Assembly: GCA_037975125.1 (NCBI GenBank)
Contig: CM075850.1
Coordinates: forward strand, 130,920,181 to 130,984,180
DNA from: Latrodectus hesperus
Lineage: Eukaryota > Arthropoda > Arachnida > Araneae > Theridiidae
Length of the DNA: 64,000 nt
Direction: 5' to 3'
The translations under genes were made by a program, and so were the position numbers. The notes under the pieces were generated by a model. It had not been told where the DNA came from. It searched no databases and saw nothing but the letters and a program-made list of their open reading frames with translations. Of this stretch, positions 12,651 through 24,949 are shown piece after piece. How positions within the stretch are numbered: the first letter of the stretch is position 1; each line of letters starts with the position of its first letter.

Positions 12651-14130
12651 GCAGACTCTCCGGTATATTTCTCTGTTTTGTAAGAGGGACTGATTTTAGT
12701 AAGTGGAATTTCGTGTTTATCTATATCATTATATCAATAATACTTACATGATTAAAAGCATTGTAGGCATACAAAATTGCATCTTGTATTTACACTTAAG
12801 GGCTATATCTGTAAATCTCTTTACAATAAAGGCTTGTTGGAGTTTCTGAACCGGAGACTTAAATCCACGGATTCATAATTCATCAGTTTCCCCTAAAATA
12901 TAAATTTATCATTGGCTTTTATGCATCGGCTATGAAATAATGTCTATGTCTTCCACATTCTCATCTTAAATTTTTGAACATCACATCTTGAATTTCCATC
13001 ATCATGTTTGTCCCGACCATACATTTCTTGCTATGTCCACCAGTGCCTAGCAGGGAACCCAAGTTACAATTAGTTTTCAGTACCTGTTCATCATCATAAT
13101 AATAAGGTTTTCTAATGAATGATAATAGAACGACTTTAAAAATAGTAATTATGTTTTACATAAATTTATGTAAAGTTTAGCTAGTGAGAATGAATTCTGC
13201 ATTCAAAATGCTATAACATTAATGATTAAAAAATTATTACTTGTCTAATATTGTTTACATTACTCATGTCCGCAGATAAAATGCAAATTATCAATTATAA
13301 ATAATAATAATGAAATAAAATTTATATTCATTAATATTAAAAGTTTACTTTAATGCTTGCTTGGAATAAAGAATTGTTCATATTAAACTTTGACTCATTT
13401 TTGAGATATTTTGTTTTACTCCAAGAGTACTAATTTTTTTAAATCGCTTTCAACCCTATTACGTCTAATAAAATGAGTTAGCACAAAATAAATTGAAAAA
13501 GAAAAACTATAATAAAATAAAATTCTCAAAAAATAAACATTTGAGCTGATATGAGATTTTGAATATACATTCAAATTAAATAATCTTTTGTTAACCAAAT
13601 ATTAGCAAAAAAATAAATAAAAATAAAGTTCAATAATCTTTTTAAACCTTAATTAAAATTTTATTAATATTATTGAGTTTTCATTTTAGTCACAATAGTT
13701 CCTAGAAAATTTTTGCCTCATTTTCAAAATAGCCTCATTTTTTCATGTGTGTGTATTTTTCTTCCGTTGTTTTTAACCAATGGTAATTGGCAACCTGTAT
13801 TGTTATTTTTGTTGATGGTTTTTATTTTGTTTTCTATTCTTGCTGACTTCCTTATAGGCGAACTAATTTTTTTTTGCGAAAAAGGTATGTGGTGTAATGT
13901 TTTGTTTGTATTTAAATGCATTCGTCAATTACATTTTTCATTTAATAATCTTGTAACATGTTCTGAACTTGCAATGCTTAAATTTTTTCTAGTAAAAAAA
14001 TTTCTCAAATCGGTTGTATTTGTATTGATTTCATTGAATGCCAATCAATATACTAGAGAAAGTAAAACGGTAGGTAGTGTTTCATTTTTCACTGAGAAAG
14101 CATGTAAATAGATTATCACTTTCGCTTTTT
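12651..14130. other. AT-rich DNA, no gene supported
   Basis: A 132-codon + frame (13713-14111) is T-rich and its translation is biased to F, L and I; no initiation or splice context or family resemblance supports it. Confidence 0.45.
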
Positions 14131-17100
14131 TGATTTCTTAGCTGCCTCAGGCAGACAACCCAGTTTCGCAGGCAGGTTGAGGCGCCTTTTGGGTGCAATG
14201 CCGAAATTTTATGCTACAGTACTTCCTTACAGAATTAGTTCACTGGGTAATCAAGTCATATTTTATCCCTAAAATTTCAAAGCAATTATTTTGTGCCAAG
14301 GACATCAAGTTTTCAACCGATTTTTTTTAATAAATACCTACTTTATACTTTATCGATGAAACTCGAGGAAATTTTTTGATTCTAAGAAATTTATGTGGCT
14401 GCAGTTCTCTTTTATCTTATCGTTTTTAAATCACCAACGGTAGGTAAGTAGTATATTATAATAGGAAGATCTATATGTATTCAACAAGTAGAACTTACTG
14501 CAATAAAGTTTATAGTAATTAATATTTATATTTTCAGAAATATATTTGAAAATTTTCGATTTCATTTTCCCGAGGTTTTAAGATTGTGGTCATAAAACGC
14601 CCTCAATGGTATTCAAATTGTACCAATAGCATTTCAGTACTTCTTAATTTAAATTAGGTATCTCAATTTTAAAATTAGAGGTTTCTCATTCAGCTTGTTA
14701 GTAAAATTGCATATTTACTTAATAGTTGAAAGTAAATATTGTTTTATTAAAAAATAATCATCATATTTATATTATACTAATAAACTTCTGCTTATGCTTT
14801 CAGCAATTGAGTCAGGTTGCTTTTATTAATTATTCAATTAAAACTCTTCACCATATTTTAAATGTGTACTCTGAAAAACTCTTTTATATTAACTGTACAT
14901 TTTCAGTTATTTTAAAATATTTAATTACATTTCTAAACTTGTTAATTGTCTTATGTGATTTAAATTGTACTGTGGAAAAACTGCAACAGGTAGTTAAATT
15001 TACCTTAATTTGCTTATTTTCTTTAAATTGAATTTATTATCGCTGTTAAAATATTCTGTAATTAAATCCTAATTTTATTTTCTTTCATGTAATGTATCTG
15101 TATTTTATCATCTTTCTATGAAAATTTTTAACAATTTTATTTCATTGATTCAAAGTGCTTATTTTATAATTCTTATTGTAACTGATATTTTAAAGAGTAT
15201 TCAGATATTTAAGTCATCCTTAAATTGTTCAGGATTAATATATTTTAAAACAAGTGCAATTAGCATAACATTTCACAAATGCATCATTTTTTATTTATAT
15301 TGAACTATGCATAAATAAGTACTGTAAGAAAATATCAAAGAAAGTTCTTTTTTTAATTATACGAAGCATTGTATACTAGATATAATTAAAATGTATTCTA
15401 AGGGAAATTAAATTACTCAAATACAAAACCGATGTTAAATTTAAGTAATCATTTGGAATATAGCTCATGAAAGTGTCAAGGATTTTTAAAAATTGATTTT
15501 AAAATTTGATTACATTATACATTGAATCCTGTCACATTTTACCCTAAGACTAATCTTCATTCAGATTATTCTGAAATAAAAACGCTTTTAGAGCAATTCC
15601 TTCCACAAACTGAATGTGACTTTTTTTTTCTACTATAGTTCAAACTCTACAAAATCAAAGAAAAACTAATTTTCGATCCCTGTTATTTGTAGATTAATAT
15701 CAAATGCAAGGAATAATTATTTTATGTTTTAGAGTAATACAAGTAGGAGAAATATTAAAAGTGAAGTGATGTCATTTTGAAAAAGAGAAAAACATGTAGA
15801 AATTGGAAAAAATTTGATTATCATTGTAGTGTGAGGATCATTGTTTATGAAATATTTTATTTTATTTTATAGTAATTTTTATGCAATTATGAAAGTAGCA
15901 TAAGGAACCTTTCATTCAAGTTTGTATTAGCATTGAATTAACTGTACTCTATTTGCTCAAAAATATTGATTTTGATTAATTGTTTAGTATTTTTACATTA
16001 TTTATGAACATATTTATTATTCATTTCTAAAATGTATCTTTCTAACATAATTTTTCTTTTATTATGTTTTATTAGCTAGGACATTGAGATAATGGTTGAT
16101 GTTAATGATTTTTATTAATTTATTTTTATTTCAGAATTGAATGGTGATAATGACGGCTTTTACATTATCCAGTTCATTACATATTTCAGGTCATTAGAAA
16201 CCTGAAAATTTATTCTGTTATGGACTAGATTATTGAAAAGCAAATTAATTGTCTTTATTAGTAGCTAGAATTATATGATATTAATGTGTATTGCAAGTTA
16301 TCAGTATTTGTATTTTAGAACATGTAGCAATCTTGAGTGAAAAATAATAAATGGAGAATTAAACCTATTCAAAGAGTGCTCAACTTGAGGTAGACTTAGA
16401 ATGTCTGATTATTTAAAATAAAAAAAGAACTATTATTTTGTTATTTTATTATTTATTTAAAAATTGGTAATTTATTGATCCTTAGATCATTAAAAGTTTT
16501 ACATAGCATCACTTATATTTTTACTGTAAGTTTATTATAAAATATTGTTTATATAGAACTATACTTGTTTTAACAGTTATGTACTTAAAGTCTAATGTTG
16601 TAAATTATCTAATAATTTTCTAAAATTATAGATTTTGTAACAATGAAAGTGACATTTAAAAATGCCATTAAACTATTATAATAGTTTCAGTTACAAAATA
16701 TGTGCCAAATTGAAGTACAAAGTAACTATATATTTTAGCACATGTTTTTAAGTGATATTTATGTTGAAGAATAATTGATAATTTTATTAGCATATTAGAT
16801 ATTATCTATATTTCCTAATTCCAATAAATTTTACAGCATTTACTTTTTATATTATTTTTGAATTAAGTTTTTCTATTTGAAAATGTGTTCTTTTATTTTT
16901 ATTTATTTTAGGAGTTAAGAGTTTTAAATTTGTCTTCATTTGAAAAATCCCTTCTTTTTTAATGTTTTTGACCAGTAATTTGTGCAATTCAAGTAAGTAA
17001 ATTTTGTTGTTTGTCATTGTATTATAAAATAGTTAGCCATTTTATTTTGTATAAATTAATCTACAAAACCATTTCATTATTTGAAATAGTTTTAGTTTAC

Positions 17101-17699
17101 ATATTTTGAATAAGAATATTTATTTTTTACAAATTGTAGAAAATATATTTGACTATCAGTAAATCCTATACATAAATTTGTAGTGTATCTTTATAGTCTC
17201 ATATTTCCTTGTAAAAATATATTGAAATTTTCAGTCTGTTAATAACTTCAAATTAATTTTTCGCAAATAATTAGAATTGATATTAAAAGAATTTAATAAA
17301 TCCCCACTGAGACTTGCAGATAGAATTAATTTGTGGGAAGCATTAAATGAATAATAGTGATTTTTTAAATTTATTTTTAATTAATTATGAATCAATTTAT
17401 AATTAATTACAAATAAATTAATTTATAATTATTTTGTAAATTTAACAAGGTATTTAACACTTATGTGTTAAAATGTCTAATGAGTTTTGTTGCTTAGAAG
17501 TAAAAAACCAATAGTACTAAATTACAACTTTAAACTGTTGGCAAAATTGTACTGCTTTTTATTGGTATAATTCATGTCTACCACTTAATTTCATAATAAT
17601 TTCATTTGCTTAAGAGATCTTAATGTTTATAAAACAAACAGGTAGTTTTTATTTCCTTGTTTGAAATAATATACTAAACCATCGACAACAAATAATTTA
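14131..17699. other. AT-rich DNA, no gene supported
   Basis: A GC-richer 70-bp patch at 14137-14210 with GCCTCA/TGAGGC complementarity is unassigned. The remainder is AT-rich with only short frames. The 5' UTR exons of CDC26 may lie somewhere upstream of 21134 but cannot be located from sequence alone. Confidence 0.45.
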
Positions 17700-18771
17700 T
17701 TTGAAACAGTATTAAAGCAAATTCAGATTGCCAGAAAGCTGAATATCCACAGACAAATGGTATCATGTACTGTAAAACAATTCTTGGAGCTTGGCTACCT
17801 CAAAAACAAAAAAGAAAGAAAAAAAACTGAATGCAGATAAAATTTTAACAATTTTCAAGAAACAAATTAACTGAAATTCAACAAACTAAATAAGCAAAAT
17901 AGCTAAAAAATAGGATTTAATAGAGAATCAGTTAAACAAATTGCAAAAGAACTTAAGCTTAAGCCATATAAACTTTGAAAAGTGCAGAAACTAACTGAGC
18001 AAAATAAGTGTACAGGGTTCCAAAGATGTCGAGCTCTCATTTGAAAGTTCGCAAAATGTGCATGGAAGCATTTCATCTTCATGGACAAAAAACTTTTCAC
18101 AATTGAACAATCCTATAATCTACAATATGACGTCCATTACTGGTCATCTGATCGTCCTGGAACTTCCACAAGAGTAGAACGTTGGCAAAAACCACATTAT
18201 GGTTTGGGGAGGCATTTGTGAATCTGGAAAAGCTCCTTTGGTTTTCATAGATCAAGGCATCAAAATTAACAAGACCATGTACTGCAACATGATTTTACAA
18301 TCGGTTTTACTTCCTTAGGCTCAAAAACGTTTTAAAAAATCTGGACACTTCAAAGATTCTGCCCCTTCTCATAGAGCAAAAGCAACCCAAGTCAAGCAAA
18401 TCTTCCAGATTTCATACTTGTGGGAATGTGGCCCCTATTCACCTGACTTAAACTTAATGGACTATAGTGTTAGTCTATTCTGCAATCAAGGGTATGCTCT
18501 AAGCCACATCAAAGTTTGGAATGCCTAAAGGCTACTCTTAGAAGGAATGAACTAAATTAACGCCTGATGAACTGTGACCCATTGCAGAAAGTTTTACGTG
18601 ATGTTTAAGGCTCTGTATCGATGCTTAAGAGGGGCTTTTTGAAAATACTTAAATATGTTGTATCTAAGTAACAAATGACTTAAGTAAAGTTAGTTTTTTT
18701 AAAATAAATTTCATATTTTTAGTTTAATACAATATTTTTTTGTCAACAGGATAAAGTTGTCACCCTGTAAA
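17700..18771 (+). pseudogene. Decayed mariner/Tc1-type transposase with 3' terminus
   Basis: Frame-broken segments in order: an HTH-like LNIHRQMVSCTVKQFLELGY, KKLFTIEQ, HIMVWGGICESGKAPLVF-type residues (18195-18245), FKDSAPSHRAKATQVKQIF and YSPDLNLMDYS. These are the catalytic core regions of a mariner-like (maT-related) transposase. Frameshifts and stops are frequent. The end at 18771 carries TTGTCACCCTGTA, a plausible inverted terminus; the matching left terminus was not found. The - strand ORF 17903-18100 is a shadow. Confidence 0.75.
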
Positions 18772-19250
18772 TAAAATGATTACATTTTTTAAATATAATT
18801 TGTTCAGAATGGATTCAGTAGGAAATTTATGCTTATAAAATTTTCCTGTCTACATTATATCATTAGTAGTAAATTATATTAAATTATTACTCCAATGTAT
18901 TCAAAAATTGTATATAATGTATTCAAAAATTAATATATATAACGAAAGAATGTTTATGTAACATAATAATATACTTAGCATTCAAATTATGGTTAAACAA
19001 AAAATTAAAACTTAAAAGCTATAATTTTCTTAATTAAAATTTCTATTTTCCTTGATATAAAAATTAAAACTTTTAAAGTTCAAATTTTTTTTAAATTTTC
19101 CTAACTATATACTTATATTAATTATGTTGCACTAAATGCAAAAAAGTTATGTTACACTAAATACACCTCTTAGAACTGCTATCAAATTTTGCAGATATAA
19201 AACTTTCTTAGAACCACAATCAACTTCCATGCATACATATTGAAAGTTAT
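18772..19250. other. AT-rich DNA, no gene seen
   Basis: No supported feature. Confidence 0.6.
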
Positions 19251-20068
19251 CTTCTTCTTAGAATTGGGTTTGTATGTCATTGGGCACCTCTGCTTTTATC
19301 AGCATTTTGTTCCATTAACTCCAAACCCAATGTTTCCTAGTTCCAGTTGCTCGGGTCACCCACTTTATTAATAAAGTCCGATAACCCTTTAATGGAGTCT
19401 AGGTGTAACTCTCTAGTATGGATGATGCCTAAAGAGGTTAATCTAGGGAGGGCTTAGAGCCTCGCATTCATAAATGATATGCTCTGCCGTTTCCTCTTGC
19501 GTATGACATTTCCAGCAGATAGGGTCTTGCTGAAACAGTCCCATCTGGTCAGAGAGTCAGTCATACTAGGGATAGCTTCCTGACTTTCATAAGAAGATGG
19601 TTTGGAGGTCATTTCTACCTCAAGTGAAGGGTTCATTACTGCCCCTTTACAAGATTGCCTCTGAGTTCCCTTGTCTTTTTCAGCAAGGTCTACTTCAAAG
19701 GCTTCACCTGCAAATGCAAAATGGTTTGTTATTTCTTGTGTCTTTTCAGTCTCAAGATAACAATTAATAAGCTCAGGTAATATAAGTCCACCCAGCATTG
19801 CCTGAGATACTGGGCAAGACAAATTACTCTAGAAGTTTGCCAGGCAACTAGAGGCTCCGTTAAGACACCAATACCGCAGTGCCTATTAGCCCTAGGCACG
19901 GATCGCATAACACCAGGGTTTACGGGAGCTGGTTGGCGGCCTCTGATTCTATATTCAAGGCTATCCTGTCATTCCTACAGGACATTTGGCGATCCACCAC
20001 CTGCCGACGCGCCTGGTGGCTGCTCAAGCCCCAGGAAGGTACGCGTACCCCCTAGTTCCAGGATTGAA
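19251..20068 (-). mobile_element. Non-LTR retrotransposon tail, copy 1
   Basis: The - strand sequence is near-identical to the + strand at 33165-33892. It contains a frame of 122 codons and, in another frame, the retrotransposon C-terminal signature EETAEHII..CEALALPRL. The 3' end has AAG repeats (CTTCTTCTTA on +, 19251-19260). This copy extends about 110 bp further 5' than copy 2, into GC-rich sequence ending near 20068. The ORF is part of a mobile element, not a host gene. Confidence 0.75.
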
Positions 20069-21134
20069 AGTTTTTACATGAAAAATCTATTCTGTCATTG
20101 TAAACTAGTGATTTGTCTCATTTAGGGACCAATATAATTAGAAGAATGAACTAATATATTTGGATTCATTCACATATTTAAATTTATAAATCAATAATCA
20201 CATCAGTATTTATACAAATTTCTCTAAGTGTTAACCAATATAATAACGTAAAAAAATTGTTTGTGCCAGCTAATGACATTGGTCAAAAAGTATATCAGTA
20301 TAATATTGTTAAACTGGAAGAAAATTTTATGAGCTATTGTATTAATCTGAAAATTATATTATCTCTGAATCTGAAAGTTATGTCTCTGAATATGGTACAG
20401 ATCCACAGTAGATTTAAAATGGTTGCTTATTATAACTGACGTCTAGTTGACAGATAATTCACAAAAACAGTTATCTGAACATTTTCTTCTGCAAGTTACT
20501 TATGCTAAAGTATCAAGTAAAAAGTTATGGGACTTATTGTACCATGCAATAAACAAGGTAACTTAAACAATGACTAGATCTGATAACTTACTTTGTAGCA
20601 ACTTTAGGAAAAAGGATTGTCTCAATATATAGAGAGAGATTATTTATATTATCAATCTTTGGAGAGAGAGGAAAGTATATTCAAATTGGAGCCAACCCAG
20701 TATTGTTACTGTTTAAAATTGAAGTTTCTTTCACTTGTGAGAAAAATCTTATTTATGTATCTTTTTGAAGTAATTCATTTAAAAACTTACCACATATTGC
20801 CAAATAAACTTAATTCAAGAAATTTTTATATATTTACTGTTAAAAATTGCTCAAATTAATATTATTAGACAATATTGCAGTAAAACTGTTGATTTTCATA
20901 TTCAGATGTTGATATTATTTAAGTTTTAAAACAGTTTTAAATACATTCCTTTTTTTTTTTTGAGAAAAGAAAGTATTATTATATGTGTTCATGTTAAATA
21001 TTCATTTTTATGTTGTAGTTTATAGATGCTTTTTAAGATTATAGTGTTTCATAAAAAAATTATATTTCTTATTTTCTCTATTTTTTGCTTGCATACTTTG
21101 AAAGTCTTATTTTAATATTTATTTTGAATTTTTA
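20069..21134. other. AT-rich DNA upstream of CDC26
   Basis: No exon recognised. The two short + frames (20257-20439, 20617-20859) have no family resemblance. The 3' end is the intron whose acceptor precedes CDC26. Confidence 0.5.
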
Positions 21135-21145
21135 GTTGATCAATA
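21135..21145 (+). other. CDC26: CDC26 5' UTR part of the coding exon
   Basis: The short leader between the splice acceptor at 21133-21134 and the ATG. Confidence 0.6.
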
Positions 21146-21349
21146 ATGTTCAGACGTAAACCAACTCGCATTGAATTAAAAGTGGAGGACCTACAAGAAT
21201 TTGAAAGTATTAAAAAAGAAGGGGAACAAAAATCCATGGTAGATAAAGACAGTGAAAGTGATATGTCTACAAGTTTGTGCACCAAAAGCAAACAGTCTAT
21301 GATTCAAGAAAGAATTGGCTATAAACCTCAACCAAGGGTTTCAAACTGA
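21146..21349 (+). CDS. CDC26: CDC26 (APC12), anaphase-promoting complex subunit
   Basis: A 67-residue protein that aligns by eye with animal CDC26 end to end. Its N-terminus MFRRKPTRIELK is the diagnostic motif that inserts into the TPR groove of APC6/Cdc16 and stabilises the complex. The middle is acidic and variable, and the C-terminus has the conserved RIGYKPQP. The human protein is somewhat longer (85 residues), mostly in the variable middle and tail. The coding sequence is a single exon: an acceptor (GAATTTTTAG, AG at 21133-21134) lies 11 bases before the ATG, so a non-coding 5' exon is expected upstream. It acts in the nucleus and cytosol in ubiquitin-dependent mitotic exit. No sign of decay; identity is near certain. 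Confidence 0.95.
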   Translation: MFRRKPTRIELKVEDLQEFESIKKEGEQKSMVDKDSESDMSTSLCTKSKQSMIQERIGYKPQPRVSN

Positions 21350-21492
21350 GTAATTTATATGGCACAACAAATTCAAGTAATTGTTATATAAATATTATTC
21401 ATTTCAAAATTATAAAAATAATCTTTTGTAAATATCTTTAGTAAAACAAAGTTTTTATTTTTGATATTGTTTCTGGCTATTATGTTAAGAAC

Positions 21493-21498
21493 AATAAA
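21493..21498 (+). terminator. CDC26: CDC26 poly(A) signal
   Basis: AATAAA 144 bases after the stop codon; the first canonical signal on this strand after the gene. Confidence 0.6.
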
Positions 21499-21499
21499 A

Positions 21500-24400
21500 A
21501 TTTATACCATTTAAGAATATTTTGTCTATTTATAATCATTTAAACTTATATTATTTTTAATCATAAATTAAAGATAAAAGTATGATCATTAGAAGTTCGT
21601 TTTCAAACATATTTAACAGAAATATTTATAGTGGTATTACTCATGATTTTTAAAATGATATGTTGATCATTTTATTACATGGAATAATATTATTGCAAAT
21701 ACCAGAATTTTAATTGAGCTAACATAAAACTTAATTTTAATTAATTCTAACTTAAAAAACTGAGCTTCATTTTATTTAGGGTCAGTATCATTTTATATAA
21801 CTCATATAATTTATGAATTAATTTTTTATAATCTGTATTATTTAATAATGAAATTATATTAGAAATTGTATTTTTTGGTTGGTTTATTAATTTTGTTCTT
21901 TATATTTAAATATATTGCTGTTTTTTGAGCCATTTGTACAGTTTTTACATTTAAAGGAACTGAATCTATTATGTTATAAAAATCATTCATAAAATTTTTT
22001 CCCTGAAGACACAAACATGAAAAAATAGAAAATTTCTTTTCAGTTTAAAATGTTGCTGATTTTGAAAAACTTTTTTTCCTCAAATTTTCTAGAATTCTTG
22101 AATATTGTTTTATTTTAGTGTATTTAATTATTTATTTTTTCAGAATTTTATTTCCTCCCACCTAAACATGCATATAATATAAAGTAAAGATAAAACAGTA
22201 TATTTGCATATTTCTATATTTAATCATAAAAAAAGATTATTTTTACAAGCTTTGAAATTTTAATTTGAAAGGAACATAAAATGCTAAATACTACTTCTTT
22301 TAAAATAGTGAACTTGTTTGTTTTCTAATAAATAAAGAGTATTTATTTTAGTAAATTATAGTTAAATTTGCGATAATTATTTAATTTCTGGTTTGATTAT
22401 TGTTGAGATTCAAACTATTACGTTAAATTAATTTTTAATAATTTACTGAAATCTAAAAAAATAATTGCTCGAAAAAATTATTCACTCCAAATATAATTCT
22501 ATATCGATCATATAATTCAGTGATCTTTAAAATGTAGTCTTTATATTTTGCAAACTGCCTGTGAGACAAATAATTATTTATTAAATTCTTCTTAATGCTC
22601 TTGCTTTTGATAAGATTAAATTTATTCTATATCTGTGAATTAAGACAATACTTTTTATATTTAATGCTGCATGAAATTAAAATTTGAACTTTTGATTTTG
22701 GTTATAAACTCTTTTGTTGGGTTGAAAAACTGTTTTGAGCTATTCTGTGTTTCTACATCTAGTATCATCCCCACTGAAACTTTATTTTATTTTTTACCAT
22801 TTATAACGAAAATTTAAAGTTATTTTTCCAGTGCTTATGCAAGCTATATTGTGTTTACAATGTCCTATTATTTCTCCTGGGCCATTAATTGCAGACATAG
22901 ATTTAGTTTCAAAATTACTTGAAATGTGATAAAAATTAGATTATATTTAAATTTATTGTGGTAAATAAATATATTCTTTATGGAAATTTCTTAGCTCAGT
23001 TTCATATATAGTTCTGTAACTCTTTCATTTTGCTTTAGCAGTCATCGTTTTACTTATGTAAGTAATATTCAAAAGAAAGTATTTTCTTATATACTATTAT
23101 GTAGAGCAAGAAAATTCATTTTGTGTTTCTATGATTAATTAAATAATTGTTTAAAGTTATAGCACTTTTCTCACTGAGAAAGAAATAGGGGCCATGTACA
23201 GAATAAATTGAGTGACAAACTTTTATCATATTTATTTTACTTATTTTAACAGTAGTATATATATTACTAGAAAATTTTTTTTGCTTTTAAAGTATCTGTG
23301 TAAAATAAATTTATATTGAAATTAGAAATGAAGGGAAATGTGTGTGCTAGCATAAATTTTAGTGATGTCTTAGTTTTACTTCAGATTCTACCAATTATTT
23401 GCCATAGTATTTTTCAACTGAAGAAAAAAAGTTAAATAAAAATTTACCAACCAACCAACTACTATATACTTATATGTAAATTTTTAAATTACATGGAAGT
23501 ATATAGTTGGTTGGTGTCATGTCCTTGGGGAGAAATTATATATTACAGAATATTTACTAAATATATAAAATATGTAATACAATCATTTTCTAAATAAAGA
23601 AAAAAGGTATAGTAGGTAATATTTAAATGATTTTTAGAACAATATATTGTCTCCTTTTAAACATCATCATGATTGAAATGATGTGTTTGTGATTAGCAGT
23701 TGAGGATATTAATATTGTAAATAAAATCAATATTGAAAAATACTAGCACCATCTTTTATATTCATAGTTTCAGTACACATGAACAGTAAGCATGTGAACT
23801 GGAGTTATGTGAACAAGGATAAGAATTAGATTGTTCTGTATGAATATGAAATATCAGCTGATAATTTTAGCTTGAATATGTCATCTATTTCTCATAATAA
23901 AAACAAAGAAAATCATAGCAATAATATATAGCCGACATCAATATAATAGAAGAGGAAGACTTATGCGAAAATGTTCAAAATAGTGCATAAAAGAACATGT
24001 AAACAGGGGTAGAAAATCTTGGTATTTCATTTCTTGCACAATCCAATCAAATCTTCTCTTTCCTGCAGAACACTGCGATTTTACAAAAATATGAAATATT
24101 TTTTGAAGACACAAATTGATTTCCAACCTCTTAGATAAAAGACATTTCTTCCATGTTTTTATAGTCTAATGGAAATAAATATCAATCTTTTTTTAGTTTT
24201 CATTATCCACATCTGAAATAAAATATATCATCAATCAATGTTGGATTATTTGTTCTGATGACTGCTTTCAAAAATGGAAAGTTTTAAAAGTATGAAAAAT
24301 CCTAATGTTTATTAGAAAGTACAATTTCTGTGACAGCATCTGGTTATTATAGAATTTAGGCCATATGATGTTTCTGGATGGATGCATGCACATTTTATGT

Positions 24401-24564
24401 ACATCTTCTAGATATATATGCCCATATTTCAGGAAGCTGATGTAGATTCAGTCCTAAAAGAATTAACAGTAAGCAACTGAAAGAAATCCATCATTCTAGG
24501 AAGTGCATGAAAGCACTACAAACCAATTTATTGATTACCAAAGAATACTTGCTAACAAAAAATT
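21500..24564. other. AT-rich DNA, no gene supported
   Basis: Contains the palindrome listed at 23446-23515. The short - frame 23938-24126 has no support. Confidence 0.5.
23446..23515. repeat. 70-bp imperfect palindrome
   Basis: ACCAACCAACTA..TATACTT on the left pairs with AAGTATATAGTTGGTTGGT on the right (497-515 of this kilobase), apart from a 3-base and a 4-base insertion in the left arm. The loop itself holds a second inverted repeat around TTTTTAAA. Confidence 0.65.
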
Positions 24565-24754
24565 CTTCACATCTTTGAATGGTTAGCGCTCTTGCCTTCG
24601 GTTCAACAGTTCGTGGGTTCGAATCCCACCTTGGGCATGGATGTTTGTAGTGGTTCGGAATCCACTTTAAACCGTAAGTCCCGGTCTAATTAGCCCTCGT
24701 GCGCAAAAAATGACCGTTGAGCGACAAACAAACCAAACCAAACCTTCACATCTT
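24565..24754 (+). mobile_element. tRNA-derived SINE (family A) with 11-bp target duplication
   Basis: CTTCACATCTT at 24565-24575 is repeated at 24744-24754. The body (24576-24743) starts inside the tRNA head (GAATGGTTAGCGCTC), so it is about 15 bases shorter at the 5' end than the copy at 8270. It has the B-box GGGTTCGAATCCC and an AAACC-type tail. Confidence 0.85.
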
Positions 24755-24949
24755 AAATTTTTTTATGAAAGTTGCTAAGAAAACAATATTAGAGCATTTT
24801 AAAAAGCAACTTAATCTATGATTTTATAGAAGGTGCCACCTGATAACAGCAAGATTGCAATGCTCATTAAATAATTCTGTAGATTATTTATGTTTAGTAT
24901 TTATATAAAGCATTTAAAATATATTGAAAGTAAATGGAATTTATTCAAA

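Noticed and set aside
13713..14111. 132-codon + strand ORF
   Set aside because: T-rich DNA giving an F/L/I-rich translation, no family resemblance, no clear splice or promoter context; judged a chance frame.
19454..19822. 122-codon ORF and its homologue at 33322-33648 as a conserved host gene pair
   Set aside because: The similarity covers the whole repeat including non-coding ends, one copy has a target duplication, and both carry a retrotransposon C-terminal motif, so they are mobile-element copies.
24576..24660. A functional tRNA gene
   Set aside because: A- and B-boxes are present but no cloverleaf closes, and the unit continues into a SINE body with a tail and target duplication.
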